64,000 nt of DNA from Fibrisoma montanum (GCF_003583365.1 NZ_QXED01000005.1:186001-250000), one strand, 5' to 3'; shown: positions 16,676-27,818, numbered from the stretch's first letter. The notes: generated from the letters alone by a model not told the origin. A program made the numbers and translations.

Positions 16676-16767
16676 GAGGAGGAAAGGAGAAAAGGGAGGA
16701 AAGGAGGAAGAAAGAGTCAATGGGATGTTCCTACTCCTTTCCTCCCTCTTCTCCCTTTCTTCCTCTC
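16674..16767. repeat. homopurine/homopyrimidine 34-bp hairpin
   Basis: Arms 16674-16706 (almost only A/G) and 16734-16767 (almost only C/T) pair over about 33 bp with one single-base bulge and two non-Watson-Crick positions. It begins inside the stop codon of the MacB-like gene. On the other strand it encodes the last ~11 residues (RKGEEGGKE) of the histidine kinase. It most likely serves as a two-way transcription end. A second, similar element lies at 31746-31832. Confidence 0.8.
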
Positions 16768-19700
16768 TGTTCCGGTAAATAGACCGTGAACGTAGTACCG
16801 TTGCCGGGCTGGCTGCGAACGGTGACCGTTCCCCCGTGGTTCTCGGCAACCCGCCGGGCAATCGACAGCCCCAGCCCGGTGCCTGGGTATTGATTACGTC
16901 CGTGCAGCCGCTCAAAGAGTTGAAAAACGCGGTCGCTGTATTGTTGATCAAACCCGATTCCGTTGTCGGCCACGCTGATAGCCACCCAATCCACACGCTG
17001 ACGATCAGGAACCTCGGCAGGAACCGCTTTCCAGGAAATCTGCTCGGCAGTGACCGAAATGATGGGTTGTTCGGCGCCCGGCGTACCGAGCGGTTTAGAA
17101 AACTTCAGGGCATTGCTCAGCAGGTTCTGAAAGAGTTGCCGAAGCTGCGTAGCGTTGCCCATGAGGGTAGGCAAGGCACCGATCGTAAGCCGGGCGTTCT
17201 TTTCCTGAACGATTGTGTCGAGGTCGTTTCGTATGGTTTGAAGCAGGTCGCTCAGGTTAACCGTGTCGACTAAATTCTGCTGCGTCGACAGCCGCGAATA
17301 CGTCAGCAGGTCGCGGATAAGGGTTTGCATACGCCCGGCCGCCGACTGCATGCGGAGAATGATGTCCTGCCCGGTGTAGTCGAGCGCCGACCCGTATTGC
17401 TGGCGGAGAACATCCCCGAACGACTGAATTTTTCGCAGCGGCTCCTGCAGGTCGTGCGACGCTACGTAGGCGAACTGTTCGAGGCTGTGGTTCGATCGCT
17501 GCAATTCGTTGATGAGCTGTTCCGACCGGTGCAGGGATTTTTTCAGGAGCGTTTGATCCTGAGCCGCAACGATAAGCCCGTCGCCATGCCGGATCAGCGA
17601 AAAATCGAACCAGCCTTCTATACCTCTGTCCTCGAAATAGTGCTGGAAGCGTTGGGGCTGACCGGTTTCAACGACGTCGATGTACCGGTCGAAAATACCC
17701 AGCGTTCGTAAGTTTGGAAGGACCTCCAGCATGGTTCGATGCTGGGTTTCACTGAGCGGATGGCTTACTAACTGAGCATTGGCTTCATTCTGGAGAATGT
17801 ACCGAAAATCAGTGATCGTCTCGTTTTCATCACGAATAGCCTCAAACAGAGCAATGGGAGTCTGGCAGCCGTCGAGTACGGTTTGTAAAATGGAGGCCTG
17901 CTGCTCAATTTTCCGGATCGCTTTTTTGCTGGTAGTAACATCGTTGAACGTAATGACGATCCCCTCGCCCAGCTTGCTGACGGCTACGTCGAACCAGGAG
18001 TCAATATGATGATAGTAATGCTCAACCCGACACGGCTGGCCGGTCTGATACACCTCGATGTACCGGTTCCACAACCCGATTTCTCTGGTTTTCGGATAAA
18101 TCTCCGTCATAGTTTTACCCACCACCTCATCATACCTGCGTTTGGAAAACCCCAGAGAAGCCGCATTCGTCATAACTACCCGAAAGTCAAGCAATTGGCC
18201 GGATTCGTCCAGCACGGGTTCGTACAGGGTTACGGCGCTTAACGTAGCGTTCATAATGCCCTCCAGCAACTCATGCTGCTTCTGGAGTTTGACCAGCGCC
18301 TGCTGACTTTCGGTAATGTCTGTAAAGACTGAGATGAGCGTGTCGGTATCGATGCGGGCCACCGCCAGCTGAAGCCAGCCGTTGATACGCGGGAAGGGAA
18401 ACGATACATAAAATGGCTCTCCGGTTTCCATCACCTGCCGGTAAGCCGCCAGCAGCCCCGACGGCACAAACATCGGATTCAACTGACTGATGGGTGTAGA
18501 CAGCGCTTCGGCCTGCGAATGACCACCCAGCGCCAGCGCTGCCGGATTAATCAGAATAGCCTGAAAATCGATGATCTGGCCGGTGTCATCCCGGATGGCG
18601 CGTTCTACCGTAATGCTGTTCGGTGAATGCTCCATCACGCTGTCCAGAAAGGTTTTCTGACGCTCAATGGTCAGGCTGACCTGCTTTATTTCACTGATGT
18701 CTTTAAACGACAGCACGAAACCATCGGCGAGTGGGGTAGCCGAAATGAGGAACCAGCCGTCGTAGCCATCGGCCTGGTACGGAAACTCAAACGTTTGTGA
18801 TTCGCCGGACTCGACCACCTGCACGTACCGCTGAAACAAACCAATCTGTTTGATGCTCGGAAAGAATTGGGTCATTCGCTGTCCGACAATCTGCTCGCTC
18901 GGCCGCCCGATTAATTTGTTGACAAAGGCGTTGGTCAGTCGGTAAATGAAGTCAATGATCTGGCCGGACTCGTCTCGCTCGCTTTCACAGTACGTAATGT
19001 AGCTGTCCGAAAAGTCCATTACAGCCTGCAGCATGGTCTGTTGTTCGATTAGCTGCTGCTTCGCCCGTTTTTCAGTGTCAATGTCCTGAAACAGCGTGAA
19101 GAAACCATCGCCGAAAGCGCGGCTTTGAACGACGTACCACCGCTGCTGCACCGGCCAGAAAACCTCCCGATCAACTACGTCGTGTTCGTCAACAATCCGG
19201 CGCATCGTATCGGCTTCAAGGCGACTCTCCGGCCGGCGTTGAAAAAGCAGTTGTTGCTCCAGTTGCTCAGGCGTAACGTGCAGGATGTCAAGGGCTAACT
19301 GGTTGTAGCATATAGTGCGGTAGTCGAGAATCGCGCCGTCCGTTCCACGCACCGCTTCATAGGCCACAAAGGCGTTGGGCGTATTGTCGAGTGCCGTCAA
19401 GAGTAAGTCGTTTTGTCGGCGGGTAGCGGTTTCTGTCTGTATGGTCAGGGTAATGCCCCGTTCATAGGGGGCGAGCGTCAGGTCAAAGCAGGTACGTTCT
19501 TTGGTTGGCTGCGTAAGCCAGGCTGTATGCTGTTTCAACTGGCCGGATCCCAGCGCATCGGCGGCAGGTTCCTGCAACCCGGCCTCATCAAAAAAAGAGG
19601 CTGCCCGATTGGTCGGATCATCCGAAAAAGCAGCGAGCAGAGAATCCGCAGTCCGGTTGGTCAGGCTGGGGTGCCATTTACGGATAACACCCGATTCGTC

Positions 19701-19805
19701 TTTAAGCGCTTCATAGACGATAATCCCGCAGGAGGCACTATCCAGTGCTGTTCGCATAAGGAAATTATCAGTCGTAGCGGCCGATGCTGCGGAGGTTGGC
19801 ATCAT
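16731..19805 (-). CDS. soluble multi-PAS sensor histidine kinase
   Basis: 1024 residues and no membrane segment. About six tandem PAS-like units of ~120 residues precede the kinase; each starts with a helix such as LLLTALDNTPNAF, MLQAVMDFSDSYI, FLDSVMEHSPNSI, LLEGIMNATLSAV or ILQTVLDGCQTPI, then a DESGQIIDF-type turn. The kinase core has the H-box ASHDLQEPLR (phospho-acceptor His784), N-box QNLLSNALKFSKP and G-boxes VADNGIGFD and GTGLGLSIARR. It would autophosphorylate in response to cytosolic ligands or redox state. No response regulator lies nearby, so the partner is elsewhere. The C-terminal tail after VYLPEQRG comes from the purine-rich hairpin. Confidence 0.95.
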   Translation of the reverse strand: MMPTSAASAATTDNFLMRTALDSASCGIIVYEALKDESGVIRKWHPSLTNRTADSLLAAFSDDPTNRAASFFDEAGLQEPAADALGSGQLKQHTAWLTQPTKERTCFDLTLAPYERGITLTIQTETATRRQNDLLLTALDNTPNAFVAYEAVRGTDGAILDYRTICYNQLALDILHVTPEQLEQQLLFQRRPESRLEADTMRRIVDEHDVVDREVFWPVQQRWYVVQSRAFGDGFFTLFQDIDTEKRAKQQLIEQQTMLQAVMDFSDSYITYCESERDESGQIIDFIYRLTNAFVNKLIGRPSEQIVGQRMTQFFPSIKQIGLFQRYVQVVESGESQTFEFPYQADGYDGWFLISATPLADGFVLSFKDISEIKQVSLTIERQKTFLDSVMEHSPNSITVERAIRDDTGQIIDFQAILINPAALALGGHSQAEALSTPISQLNPMFVPSGLLAAYRQVMETGEPFYVSFPFPRINGWLQLAVARIDTDTLISVFTDITESQQALVKLQKQHELLEGIMNATLSAVTLYEPVLDESGQLLDFRVVMTNAASLGFSKRRYDEVVGKTMTEIYPKTREIGLWNRYIEVYQTGQPCRVEHYYHHIDSWFDVAVSKLGEGIVITFNDVTTSKKAIRKIEQQASILQTVLDGCQTPIALFEAIRDENETITDFRYILQNEANAQLVSHPLSETQHRTMLEVLPNLRTLGIFDRYIDVVETGQPQRFQHYFEDRGIEGWFDFSLIRHGDGLIVAAQDQTLLKKSLHRSEQLINELQRSNHSLEQFAYVASHDLQEPLRKIQSFGDVLRQQYGSALDYTGQDIILRMQSAAGRMQTLIRDLLTYSRLSTQQNLVDTVNLSDLLQTIRNDLDTIVQEKNARLTIGALPTLMGNATQLRQLFQNLLSNALKFSKPLGTPGAEQPIISVTAEQISWKAVPAEVPDRQRVDWVAISVADNGIGFDQQYSDRVFQLFERLHGRNQYPGTGLGLSIARRVAENHGGTVTVRSQPGNGTTFTVYLPEQRGRKGEEGGKE

Positions 19806-19982
19806 AACGTTACTGGCCTGGTTAAAATACAGCAGGCGAATGCGTGCAGGCGTACTTTATACAAAGTAACGACATAGTTGAGATTTACCAACAAGCCGAT
19901 TGGTATTGCAGGTAAGAAATTGATTGTTGAGCCCCTTAGAATCAGTGCATAGACGACAGGCATCAGGCTTAAAGCGCTATTA

Positions 19983-20014
19983 TTTGCAAAATAAACCGTG
20001 TTTGTCTACTTTTG
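19983..20014 (+). promoter_or_regulatory. promoter of tRNA-Leu (Bacteroidota type)
   Basis: TTTG (19983-19986), a 20-nt spacer and TACTTTTG (20007-20014) match the TTTG-N19-TAnnTTTG consensus; CACCCAC follows as at the tRNA-Ala promoter. Confidence 0.65.
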
Positions 20015-20048
20015 CACCCACGTTCGCCAGAGCGAACCGTTTCCAGAT

Positions 20049-20132
20049 GCCGGGATGGCGGAATCGGTAGACGCGTTGGTCTCAAACACCAATGTCTGCA
20101 AGGACATGCCGGTTCGAGTCCGGCTCCCGGTA
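20049..20132 (+). tRNA. tRNA-Leu (anticodon CAA)
   Basis: 84 nt with a long variable arm. The acceptor GCCGGGA pairs with TCCCGGT plus discriminator A. The anticodon stem TTGGT/ACCAA encloses CTCAAAC, so positions 34-36 are CAA. The T arm contains GGTTCGAGTC. CCA is not encoded. It reads UUG codons. Confidence 0.97.
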
Positions 20133-20137
20133 CAGTA

Positions 20138-20184
20138 AGCCCTTACAAAACCCTGTTTAGCAGGAATTTGTAAGGGCTTTTGGT
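20138..20184 (+). terminator. terminator after tRNA-Leu
   Basis: The 12-bp stem 20138-20149 / 20167-20178 is followed by a T-rich tail. Confidence 0.8.
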
Positions 20185-20307
20185 TTTGTCTCGAATGAGT
20201 AATCCGTGGTGTTGCGCCGGAATTGGTTCGCAAAAAAAGCTGATCTTATCGCTAAAACGTACCTGGCAACTTGCTCAGGATAAACTGCTAACTCTGTAAT
20301 TAGCTAT

Positions 20308-20337
20308 AAAAAAGCCCGGTGTCTGAAACACCGGGCT
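20308..20337 (-). terminator. terminator of katG
   Basis: The perfect 10-bp stem 20313-20322 / 20328-20337 is followed on the minus strand by T6 (complement of 20308-20313), 24 nt beyond the katG stop codon. Confidence 0.85.
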
Positions 20338-20361
20338 CTGAAAGAATAGGCCTGACGTAGG

Positions 20362-22761
<2,400 letters not shown>

Positions 22762-22860
22762 TTAAGTGAATAGATCAAATTAATATTTTCTATAATCTCA
22801 TACATAATATCTATAAGTAGAGTCGGTATTCGCCCGTACGCAGCAAAGGCGTAATACCGG

Positions 22861-23580
22861 TTATTTTACGGGTGGTACTGGAGGTGCTGGAGGTACAGTT
22901 CTCATCTGAATGATATCCACCAGGAAAGCAAAGGCCATTGAGAAGTAGATGTAACCCTTCGGAATCTCGAAATGAAGTCCTTCGGCAACCAGCGACATAC
23001 CGATGATGAGCAGGAAGCATAAGGCCAGAATCTTGAAGGAGGGATGGCGACCAATAAAATCAGCAATGGGTTTAGAGGCAATGAGCATAATACCTACCGT
23101 AACAATCACGGCCGTATACATAATCCAGAGCTGATCGACCATGCCCACGGCCGTAATGATTGAGTCGACTGAAAAGACCATGTCCAGAATCAACACCTGG
23201 ACTAGTAACTGCCGAAAACTGGATTTGGTCGTATCGGGTGCATTGGCATCACCACCCGCTTCGGCTTTGTGATAAATCTCTTTGGTGCTTTTATAAATCA
23301 GGAACAGTCCTCCCGCCAGCAGAATCAGTCCTTTGCCGCTAAAATCAATGCCGAATACGCTGAACAGGGTCTTATCCAGTTGCATGATCCAGGCGATTAC
23401 AGCCAGCAGAGCCAGCCGGATGAACATAGCTAAGCCAAGGCCCCAGTAGCGTAATTTATCCCGTTGTTCAGGAGGTAATTTATCAGCGAGAATGGCAATG
23501 AAAATAATGTTATCAATACCTAAAATGATCTCCAGGACAATGAGAGTGACAAGGGGAATGATACTATCCGCGAATTCCAT
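22861..23580 (-). CDS. TerC-family integral membrane protein
   Basis: 239 residues with about seven hydrophobic helices. The TerC signature is in the first helix (LVTLIVLEIILGIDNIIFIAILADKLP), including the acidic pair E/D that is thought to bind metal, and is repeated in LVQVLILDMVFSVDSIITAVG. TerC proteins are linked to tellurite resistance and manganese export; substrate is inferred as a divalent metal. A short Pro-rich tail (VPPAPPVPPVK) ends the protein. A perfect palindrome lies about 120 bp upstream of its start. Confidence 0.93.
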   Translation of the reverse strand: MEFADSIIPLVTLIVLEIILGIDNIIFIAILADKLPPEQRDKLRYWGLGLAMFIRLALLAVIAWIMQLDKTLFSVFGIDFSGKGLILLAGGLFLIYKSTKEIYHKAEAGGDANAPDTTKSSFRQLLVQVLILDMVFSVDSIITAVGMVDQLWIMYTAVIVTVGIMLIASKPIADFIGRHPSFKILALCFLLIIGMSLVAEGLHFEIPKGYIYFSMAFAFLVDIIQMRTVPPAPPVPPVK

Positions 23581-23959
23581 GTTAATTGATACGTTCTGGG
23601 TTTGATACGCACTTGCCGGATAGCGATGATGCGGCTCGGTAATAACTTCAGGAAGCTTGCGGATGTTTGTTGATCAGTATTGAGTCGAGTTCCAAAAGCA
23701 TTGCTCCAACCGCATGCGGTTGGAGCAATGGCTGACATGGTAACGTTGGATTCTTTCGCGGCAATTGTACTGAGTAGGACGGACACTTTGCTACGTGACG
23801 CGAGCTGAAAATCACTTATGACGGTTTAGGGATGGATAAACAACAGAATGCCTTATCAAGACCCTGGAGCGACGTATAGCCGATCTGCCTGGGCCAGAAC
23901 AGCCGTTTCATGCCGCAGATGTTCTACAAAAGTCACCTGATCCTGTGCAAAAAGGAAAG
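23581..23959. other. terC upstream region; no gene seen
   Basis: This 379-bp stretch lies between the adhesin-like gene stop (23960) and the terC start. The open frames here have no protein-like character. The only notable element is the perfect palindrome at 23699-23730. Confidence 0.6.
23699..23730. repeat. perfect 32-nt palindrome upstream of terC
   Basis: Sixteen bases are followed at once by their exact reverse complement (centre 23714/23715, GCATGC at the middle). A loopless palindrome of this length is either a cruciform-prone site or, more plausibly, a dimeric regulator operator or a terminator. It lies 119 bp upstream of the terC ATG. Confidence 0.85.
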
Positions 23960-25843
23960 CTACTTACGGTTGAGCAGTTGCCGCAACTGTTTTTTTATTT
24001 CGAGTTGTTCCTGTTCAAGTGCCTGTAATCTGGCCGCCTGATGCTGATTAATTCGTTGCTGCTCCAGCAAAGTCCGCTGCTGATCCTGGGTAGTCTTTTC
24101 CAGTTGAATGGTGTATAACGTCAATTCTTCAATCTTCTCCAGGAGTTTAGCGTCCATCTTGGCCATGTCTACGCCATTTTTAACCACTTCTTCAGCCGAG
24201 GGAACGCCCGGCAGGTGTTTGTTGGCTTTCACGAATGCCTCTACTGACTCCAGCGAACGCAGGTTGTAGTCATCCGCGAACACGTAGTCCGACCAGTCGG
24301 ATGAGTTCTTGACGGCCACTTTCACTTTCTCGGTCAGGATGCCGTCCTGTACGTACAGGCGGTAACCGGCCGGTGTTTTGCTTACGTTCTGGCCAATAAT
24401 GACAGCGTTGTCATCTTTACTGATCAGGAAACGGCCAGTACGCTGCCAGAGGCTTTCGGGTGCCGCTTCACGGGCCGAGTTGGTGGTGCTGCCTAGAATA
24501 ACGTTACCACTGGCATCGACGGTCAGGAATTTGGTCTGGTTGAGGGCACTGGCCGGTGAAGCACTGGTCAGGTTCTGCAGGCGCAGTCCGGATTGGTTAG
24601 CCGCACCGGATACCAGGTGTAGTCTGTTGGTAGGTGCGGTGGTCCCGATTCCTACATTGGCATTATCGCCCAGTACAAGGGCGTTGGAAACGGTTACTTT
24701 GGCGTTGTTGCCGATGGCCGTGGCATTGCTCAGGTTGTTCGCTGCCGCATCAGCCCGAAAGCCAAGGAACGTGTTATTGATACCGCCGTTGTTGTTACGT
24801 CCACTTTCAAAACCGATGGATACGTTGTTGGATCCATTCACCCCCACGCCGTTGCCTGCATTGGCACCGAGATACACGTTGAAGCCCCCGGTCGTGTTGT
24901 TCCCTCCGGCATTGTCGCCCAGAAAAAAGTTGGCTGAGCCGGTCGTGTTAGCCGAGCCGGCGTTGGTACCCATGATGAAGTTGGAATTGCCGGTGGTGTT
25001 GGCAGCGCCGGCCTGAACCCCAACGAACGTATTGAACTGGCCGGCTGTGTTGGCCACGCCGGCGCGGTACCCTACAAAGGTGTTAGCCCCCGCCGTTGTC
25101 AGATAACCGCTCCGGTACCCGACGAAGGTATTCTGCTGACCGGTCTGGTTCAGATAGCCCGCTTTGCTGCCGAGCATGACATTTTCAGAAACGAGGTTAT
25201 TGTAGCCCGCAGAGTCGCCCACCATGACGTTGTACGCACCGGTCTGGTTCTGGCGGTTCGAAGAATTTCCCAGCGCAACGTTCCCGCTGCCGGTGGTGTT
25301 CAGATAACCCGATAGCTGGCCATAAAAGACGTTGCCGCTGCCGGTATTGGTGTTGTAGCCGGCACCACTACCCGAGAACGTGTTCCGCCGACCGGTCTGG
25401 GTGTTGTAACCGGCGGTATTTCCGACATACGTGTTTTCTGAGCCGCCGTTTCCCTGGCTGTCGGCCGCGTTTCCGACGTACGTATTGCTATTTCCAGTTG
25501 CATTGCTGCTACCGGCAAAGGCACCGAGGTAGGTGTTACTGCTGGCCGTTGTACTCGAAGAGCCGGCCTGCTGGCCAAAGTAAGCGTTATTGCCGCCGGA
25601 GGTGTTGGCCCCGCCTGCGAACGAACCCACGAAGGCATTGTTGCTGCCGCTGGTGTTGAACCGGCCGGCCTGGTAGCCAACCATTACGTTCTGGCTGCCG
25701 GTGGTGGATGCGCCAACGTTGAAGCCAACCAGCGTATTGTTGCTGCCGGGCGTAGGCGAGTTAGGCGTTAAGACTACGTTGTTCTGAGCGAAACCGGGAA
25801 CGCTTATAAACAGCAGAAATCCGGGAATGGACAGGTTTTTCAT
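23960..25843 (-). CDS. large repeat adhesin/tail-fibre-like surface protein (paralogue 1)
   Basis: 627 residues from the ATG at 25843 (MKNLSIPGFLLFISV...FAQ, a good signal peptide); the ORF to 26002 adds a poor 53-residue leader. Residues ~25-410 are over twenty 14-16-residue repeats of the type N-T-x-VG-x-x-AG-x-x-NTTGS, the pattern of YadA-like trimeric adhesin heads and tail fibres. The C-terminal part (AGYRLYVQDGILTEKVKVAVK, SDWSDYVFADDYNLRSLESVEAFVKANKHLPGVPSAEEV) is a conserved Bacteroidota tail, followed by a coiled coil (EKIEELTLYTIQLEKTTQDQQRTLLEQ). It is probably a trimeric exported fibre. Paralogue of the protein at 28969. Confidence 0.85.
   Translation of the reverse strand: MKNLSIPGFLLFISVPGFAQNNVVLTPNSPTPGSNNTLVGFNVGASTTGSQNVMVGYQAGRFNTSGSNNAFVGSFAGGANTSGGNNAYFGQQAGSSSTTASSNTYLGAFAGSSNATGNSNTYVGNAADSQGNGGSENTYVGNTAGYNTQTGRRNTFSGSGAGYNTNTGSGNVFYGQLSGYLNTTGSGNVALGNSSNRQNQTGAYNVMVGDSAGYNNLVSENVMLGSKAGYLNQTGQQNTFVGYRSGYLTTAGANTFVGYRAGVANTAGQFNTFVGVQAGAANTTGNSNFIMGTNAGSANTTGSANFFLGDNAGGNNTTGGFNVYLGANAGNGVGVNGSNNVSIGFESGRNNNGGINNTFLGFRADAAANNLSNATAIGNNAKVTVSNALVLGDNANVGIGTTAPTNRLHLVSGAANQSGLRLQNLTSASPASALNQTKFLTVDASGNVILGSTTNSAREAAPESLWQRTGRFLISKDDNAVIIGQNVSKTPAGYRLYVQDGILTEKVKVAVKNSSDWSDYVFADDYNLRSLESVEAFVKANKHLPGVPSAEEVVKNGVDMAKMDAKLLEKIEELTLYTIQLEKTTQDQQRTLLEQQRINQHQAARLQALEQEQLEIKKQLRQLLNRK
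24270..24340 (-). repeat. 71-bp inverted repeat, copy A (in adhesin paralogue 1)
   Basis: Exactly the reverse complement of 30064-30134 over 71 bp by eye. High similarity continues to about 24105 with scattered differences. It encodes the segment around ILTEKVKVAVKNSSDWSDYV. Confidence 0.85.
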
Positions 25844-26192
25844 GGTCGTAATCAGGCAGATAAGATAAGAAGGGTTGAAAGGACGTTTTGCCTGATACAA
25901 GGTATGATCTGGTGTTACGCTGGGTGATAAGTCTTTAGCCAGCGGTTTCCGGCTGCACGTAAATTGACAATAAAAATGACCCAATGCAGAGCCTCGGGTC
26001 ATTGGGTATCCACCGTAACTTGTAACTTAGACGTAATTACGTTCATGTACGGGTAAGGTTTAGTAACGGATTTGCCGATTACGAAATATACCGTTTCCTG
26101 AAAAGTTGGGTTGGATTTAGGCAATCTAATGATGAAGTTTGCCCCGTTCTTTGTGACGAACAATACCTGCACTGCAACCTGATGACTGTAAG
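25844..26192. promoter_or_regulatory. divergent promoter region with alternative hairpins
   Basis: 349 bp between divergent adhesin paralogue 1 and the GapN-like gene; no gene seen. Two mutually exclusive stems overlap: 25976-25982 with 25996-26002 (7 bp), and 25979-25986 with 26000-26007 (8 bp). ACGTAATTACGT at 26031-26042 is a perfect 12-nt palindrome and a possible operator. Confidence 0.4.
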
Positions 26193-27818
26193 ATGCTTAC
26201 ACAACCCTCTCAATTAACCAATCTCTTTCCGGCCGAAGACCAGATTCCGGCCGACTTCCGTATCCAGCCCCTGCACCAACGCGAGTACCTGCTTAATGGT
26301 GAGATGCGGGCCTGGGATGGCCCAACAACCGACGTTTTATCCCCGGTATGTCTGACAGGACCAAACGGCCCTGAGCGCAAGCTTGTCGGTAGTTACCCCG
26401 TCACGACCGATCGCGAAGCGCTCGAAGCCCTTGATGCGGCCGTAGCAGCCTACGACAACGGCCGCGGTGAATGGCCAACGATGTCCGTAAGTGACCGGAT
26501 CGCCTGCATGGAGCGGTTCATCGGTAAAATGCTGGAGCAGAAAACGACCGTGGTCAATCTGCTTATGTGGGAGATCGGCAAAACCCTGGGCGATTCGATC
26601 AAGGAGTTCGACCGGACGGTTACCTACATTTATGACACCATCGACGCCCTGAAGGACATTGACCGGGCCGGCTCCCGGTTCAAAATAGAGGAAGGAATCA
26701 TTGGGCAGATCCGCCGGTCGCCCCTGGGCGTAGTCTTGTGTATGGGGCCGTTCAACTATCCTCTGAACGAAACGTACACGACCCTCATTCCGGCTATTCT
26801 GATGGGCAATACGGTGTTGTTCAAGCCCCCCAAGCACGGTACGTTGCTGCATTATCCCCTGCTTGAAGCCTTTCGGACGTGTTTTCCGAAGGGGGTTGTC
26901 AATACGATCTATGGACGGGGCGCCAACGTAGTGCCGACGCTCATGCAGTCGGGGCGCATCAACGTACTGACGCTGATTGGCTCAAGCCGCGTAGCCGACA
27001 GCCTGAAGAAGATGCATCCCAAAAGTAACCGGCTCCGGGCGGTCCTGAGCCTTGATGCCAAAAACGCCGGTATCATCCTGCCCGATGCGGATATTGAACT
27101 GGCCGTTAAAGAATGTATGCTCGGTACGTTGTCGTTCAATGGGCAGCGGTGTACGGCCATCAAAATCATCTGGGTGCATCGGTCGGTAGCCGATCAGTTT
27201 CTTCGTCGCTTCAGTGAAGAGGTAAATAAATTGAAACCAGGTATGCCCTGGGAACCGGGCGTGCAGATTACACCCCTGCCGGAACCGCAGAAACCCCAGT
27301 ACCTGACAGACTGTATCCGCGAAGCCGAAGCGCAGGGGGCTGCGGTCATGAACAAGGGTGGGGGCGTTGTCGAAGCCTCCTTTGTAATGCCGGCGGTGGT
27401 GTATCCCGTTCAGAAGGGCATGAAACTGTACCGCGAAGAACAGTTTGGACCGGTAGTGCCCGTTGTGCCGTTTGATGACCTTGAAGAACCGATCGACTAC
27501 ATCATCACCGCCGATCACGGTCAGCAGGTGAGTATTTTCGGAACCGATACGGAGCAGATTGCCAGCCTGATCGATCCGCTCGTGAATCAGGTAAGCCGGG
27601 TCAACATTAATGCACAGTGTCAGCGGGGGCCGGATACGTTTCCGTTCACTGGTCGTAAAGATTCAGCCGAGGGAACGTTGTCAGTTGAGGATGCACTACG
27701 GGCTTTCTCCATCCGGACTGTGGTGGCAACCAAAAACACTGATGGTAACAAAGCCATACTCAATGACATAGTTGGTCAACACAAATCGCAGTTTTTGTCG
27801 ACCAATTTCATTTTTTGA
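26193..27818 (+). CDS. aldehyde dehydrogenase, GapN-like (NADP-dependent non-phosphorylating GAPDH type)
   Basis: 541 residues of the ALDH superfamily. Seen: oxyanion Asn in MGPFNYPLNETYT, the cofactor/substrate segment FKPPKHGTLLHYP and the nucleophile Cys in LSFNGQRCTAIKI, a form typical of non-phosphorylating GAPDH (GQRCTAIK). It would oxidise glyceraldehyde-3-phosphate to 3-phosphoglycerate with NADP, giving NADPH without ATP. Odd: the general-base Glu of the usual LELGGK motif is replaced, this protein reading LSLDAKNAG, so Ser sits at the Glu position. The family assignment is good; the substrate is inferred. Confidence 0.85.
   Translation: MLTQPSQLTNLFPAEDQIPADFRIQPLHQREYLLNGEMRAWDGPTTDVLSPVCLTGPNGPERKLVGSYPVTTDREALEALDAAVAAYDNGRGEWPTMSVSDRIACMERFIGKMLEQKTTVVNLLMWEIGKTLGDSIKEFDRTVTYIYDTIDALKDIDRAGSRFKIEEGIIGQIRRSPLGVVLCMGPFNYPLNETYTTLIPAILMGNTVLFKPPKHGTLLHYPLLEAFRTCFPKGVVNTIYGRGANVVPTLMQSGRINVLTLIGSSRVADSLKKMHPKSNRLRAVLSLDAKNAGIILPDADIELAVKECMLGTLSFNGQRCTAIKIIWVHRSVADQFLRRFSEEVNKLKPGMPWEPGVQITPLPEPQKPQYLTDCIREAEAQGAAVMNKGGGVVEASFVMPAVVYPVQKGMKLYREEQFGPVVPVVPFDDLEEPIDYIITADHGQQVSIFGTDTEQIASLIDPLVNQVSRVNINAQCQRGPDTFPFTGRKDSAEGTLSVEDALRAFSIRTVVATKNTDGNKAILNDIVGQHKSQFLSTNFIF

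Noticed and set aside
20006-20233. A 75-codon minus-strand frame covering tRNA-Leu
   Set aside because: It runs antisense through a complete tRNA and its terminator.
23520-23786. An 88-codon minus-strand frame at the terC start
   Set aside because: It overlaps terC in another frame and contains the palindrome; no protein-like character.
24378-25016. A 212-codon plus-strand frame inside the adhesin repeats
   Set aside because: It mirrors the repeat structure of the real gene, being Ala/Leu/Pro-rich low complexity.
24600-25760. Regular DNA repeats that at first glance recall a CRISPR array
   Set aside because: The repeats are 42-48 bp, degenerate, in frame and encode the adhesin head; no constant repeat or unique spacers.
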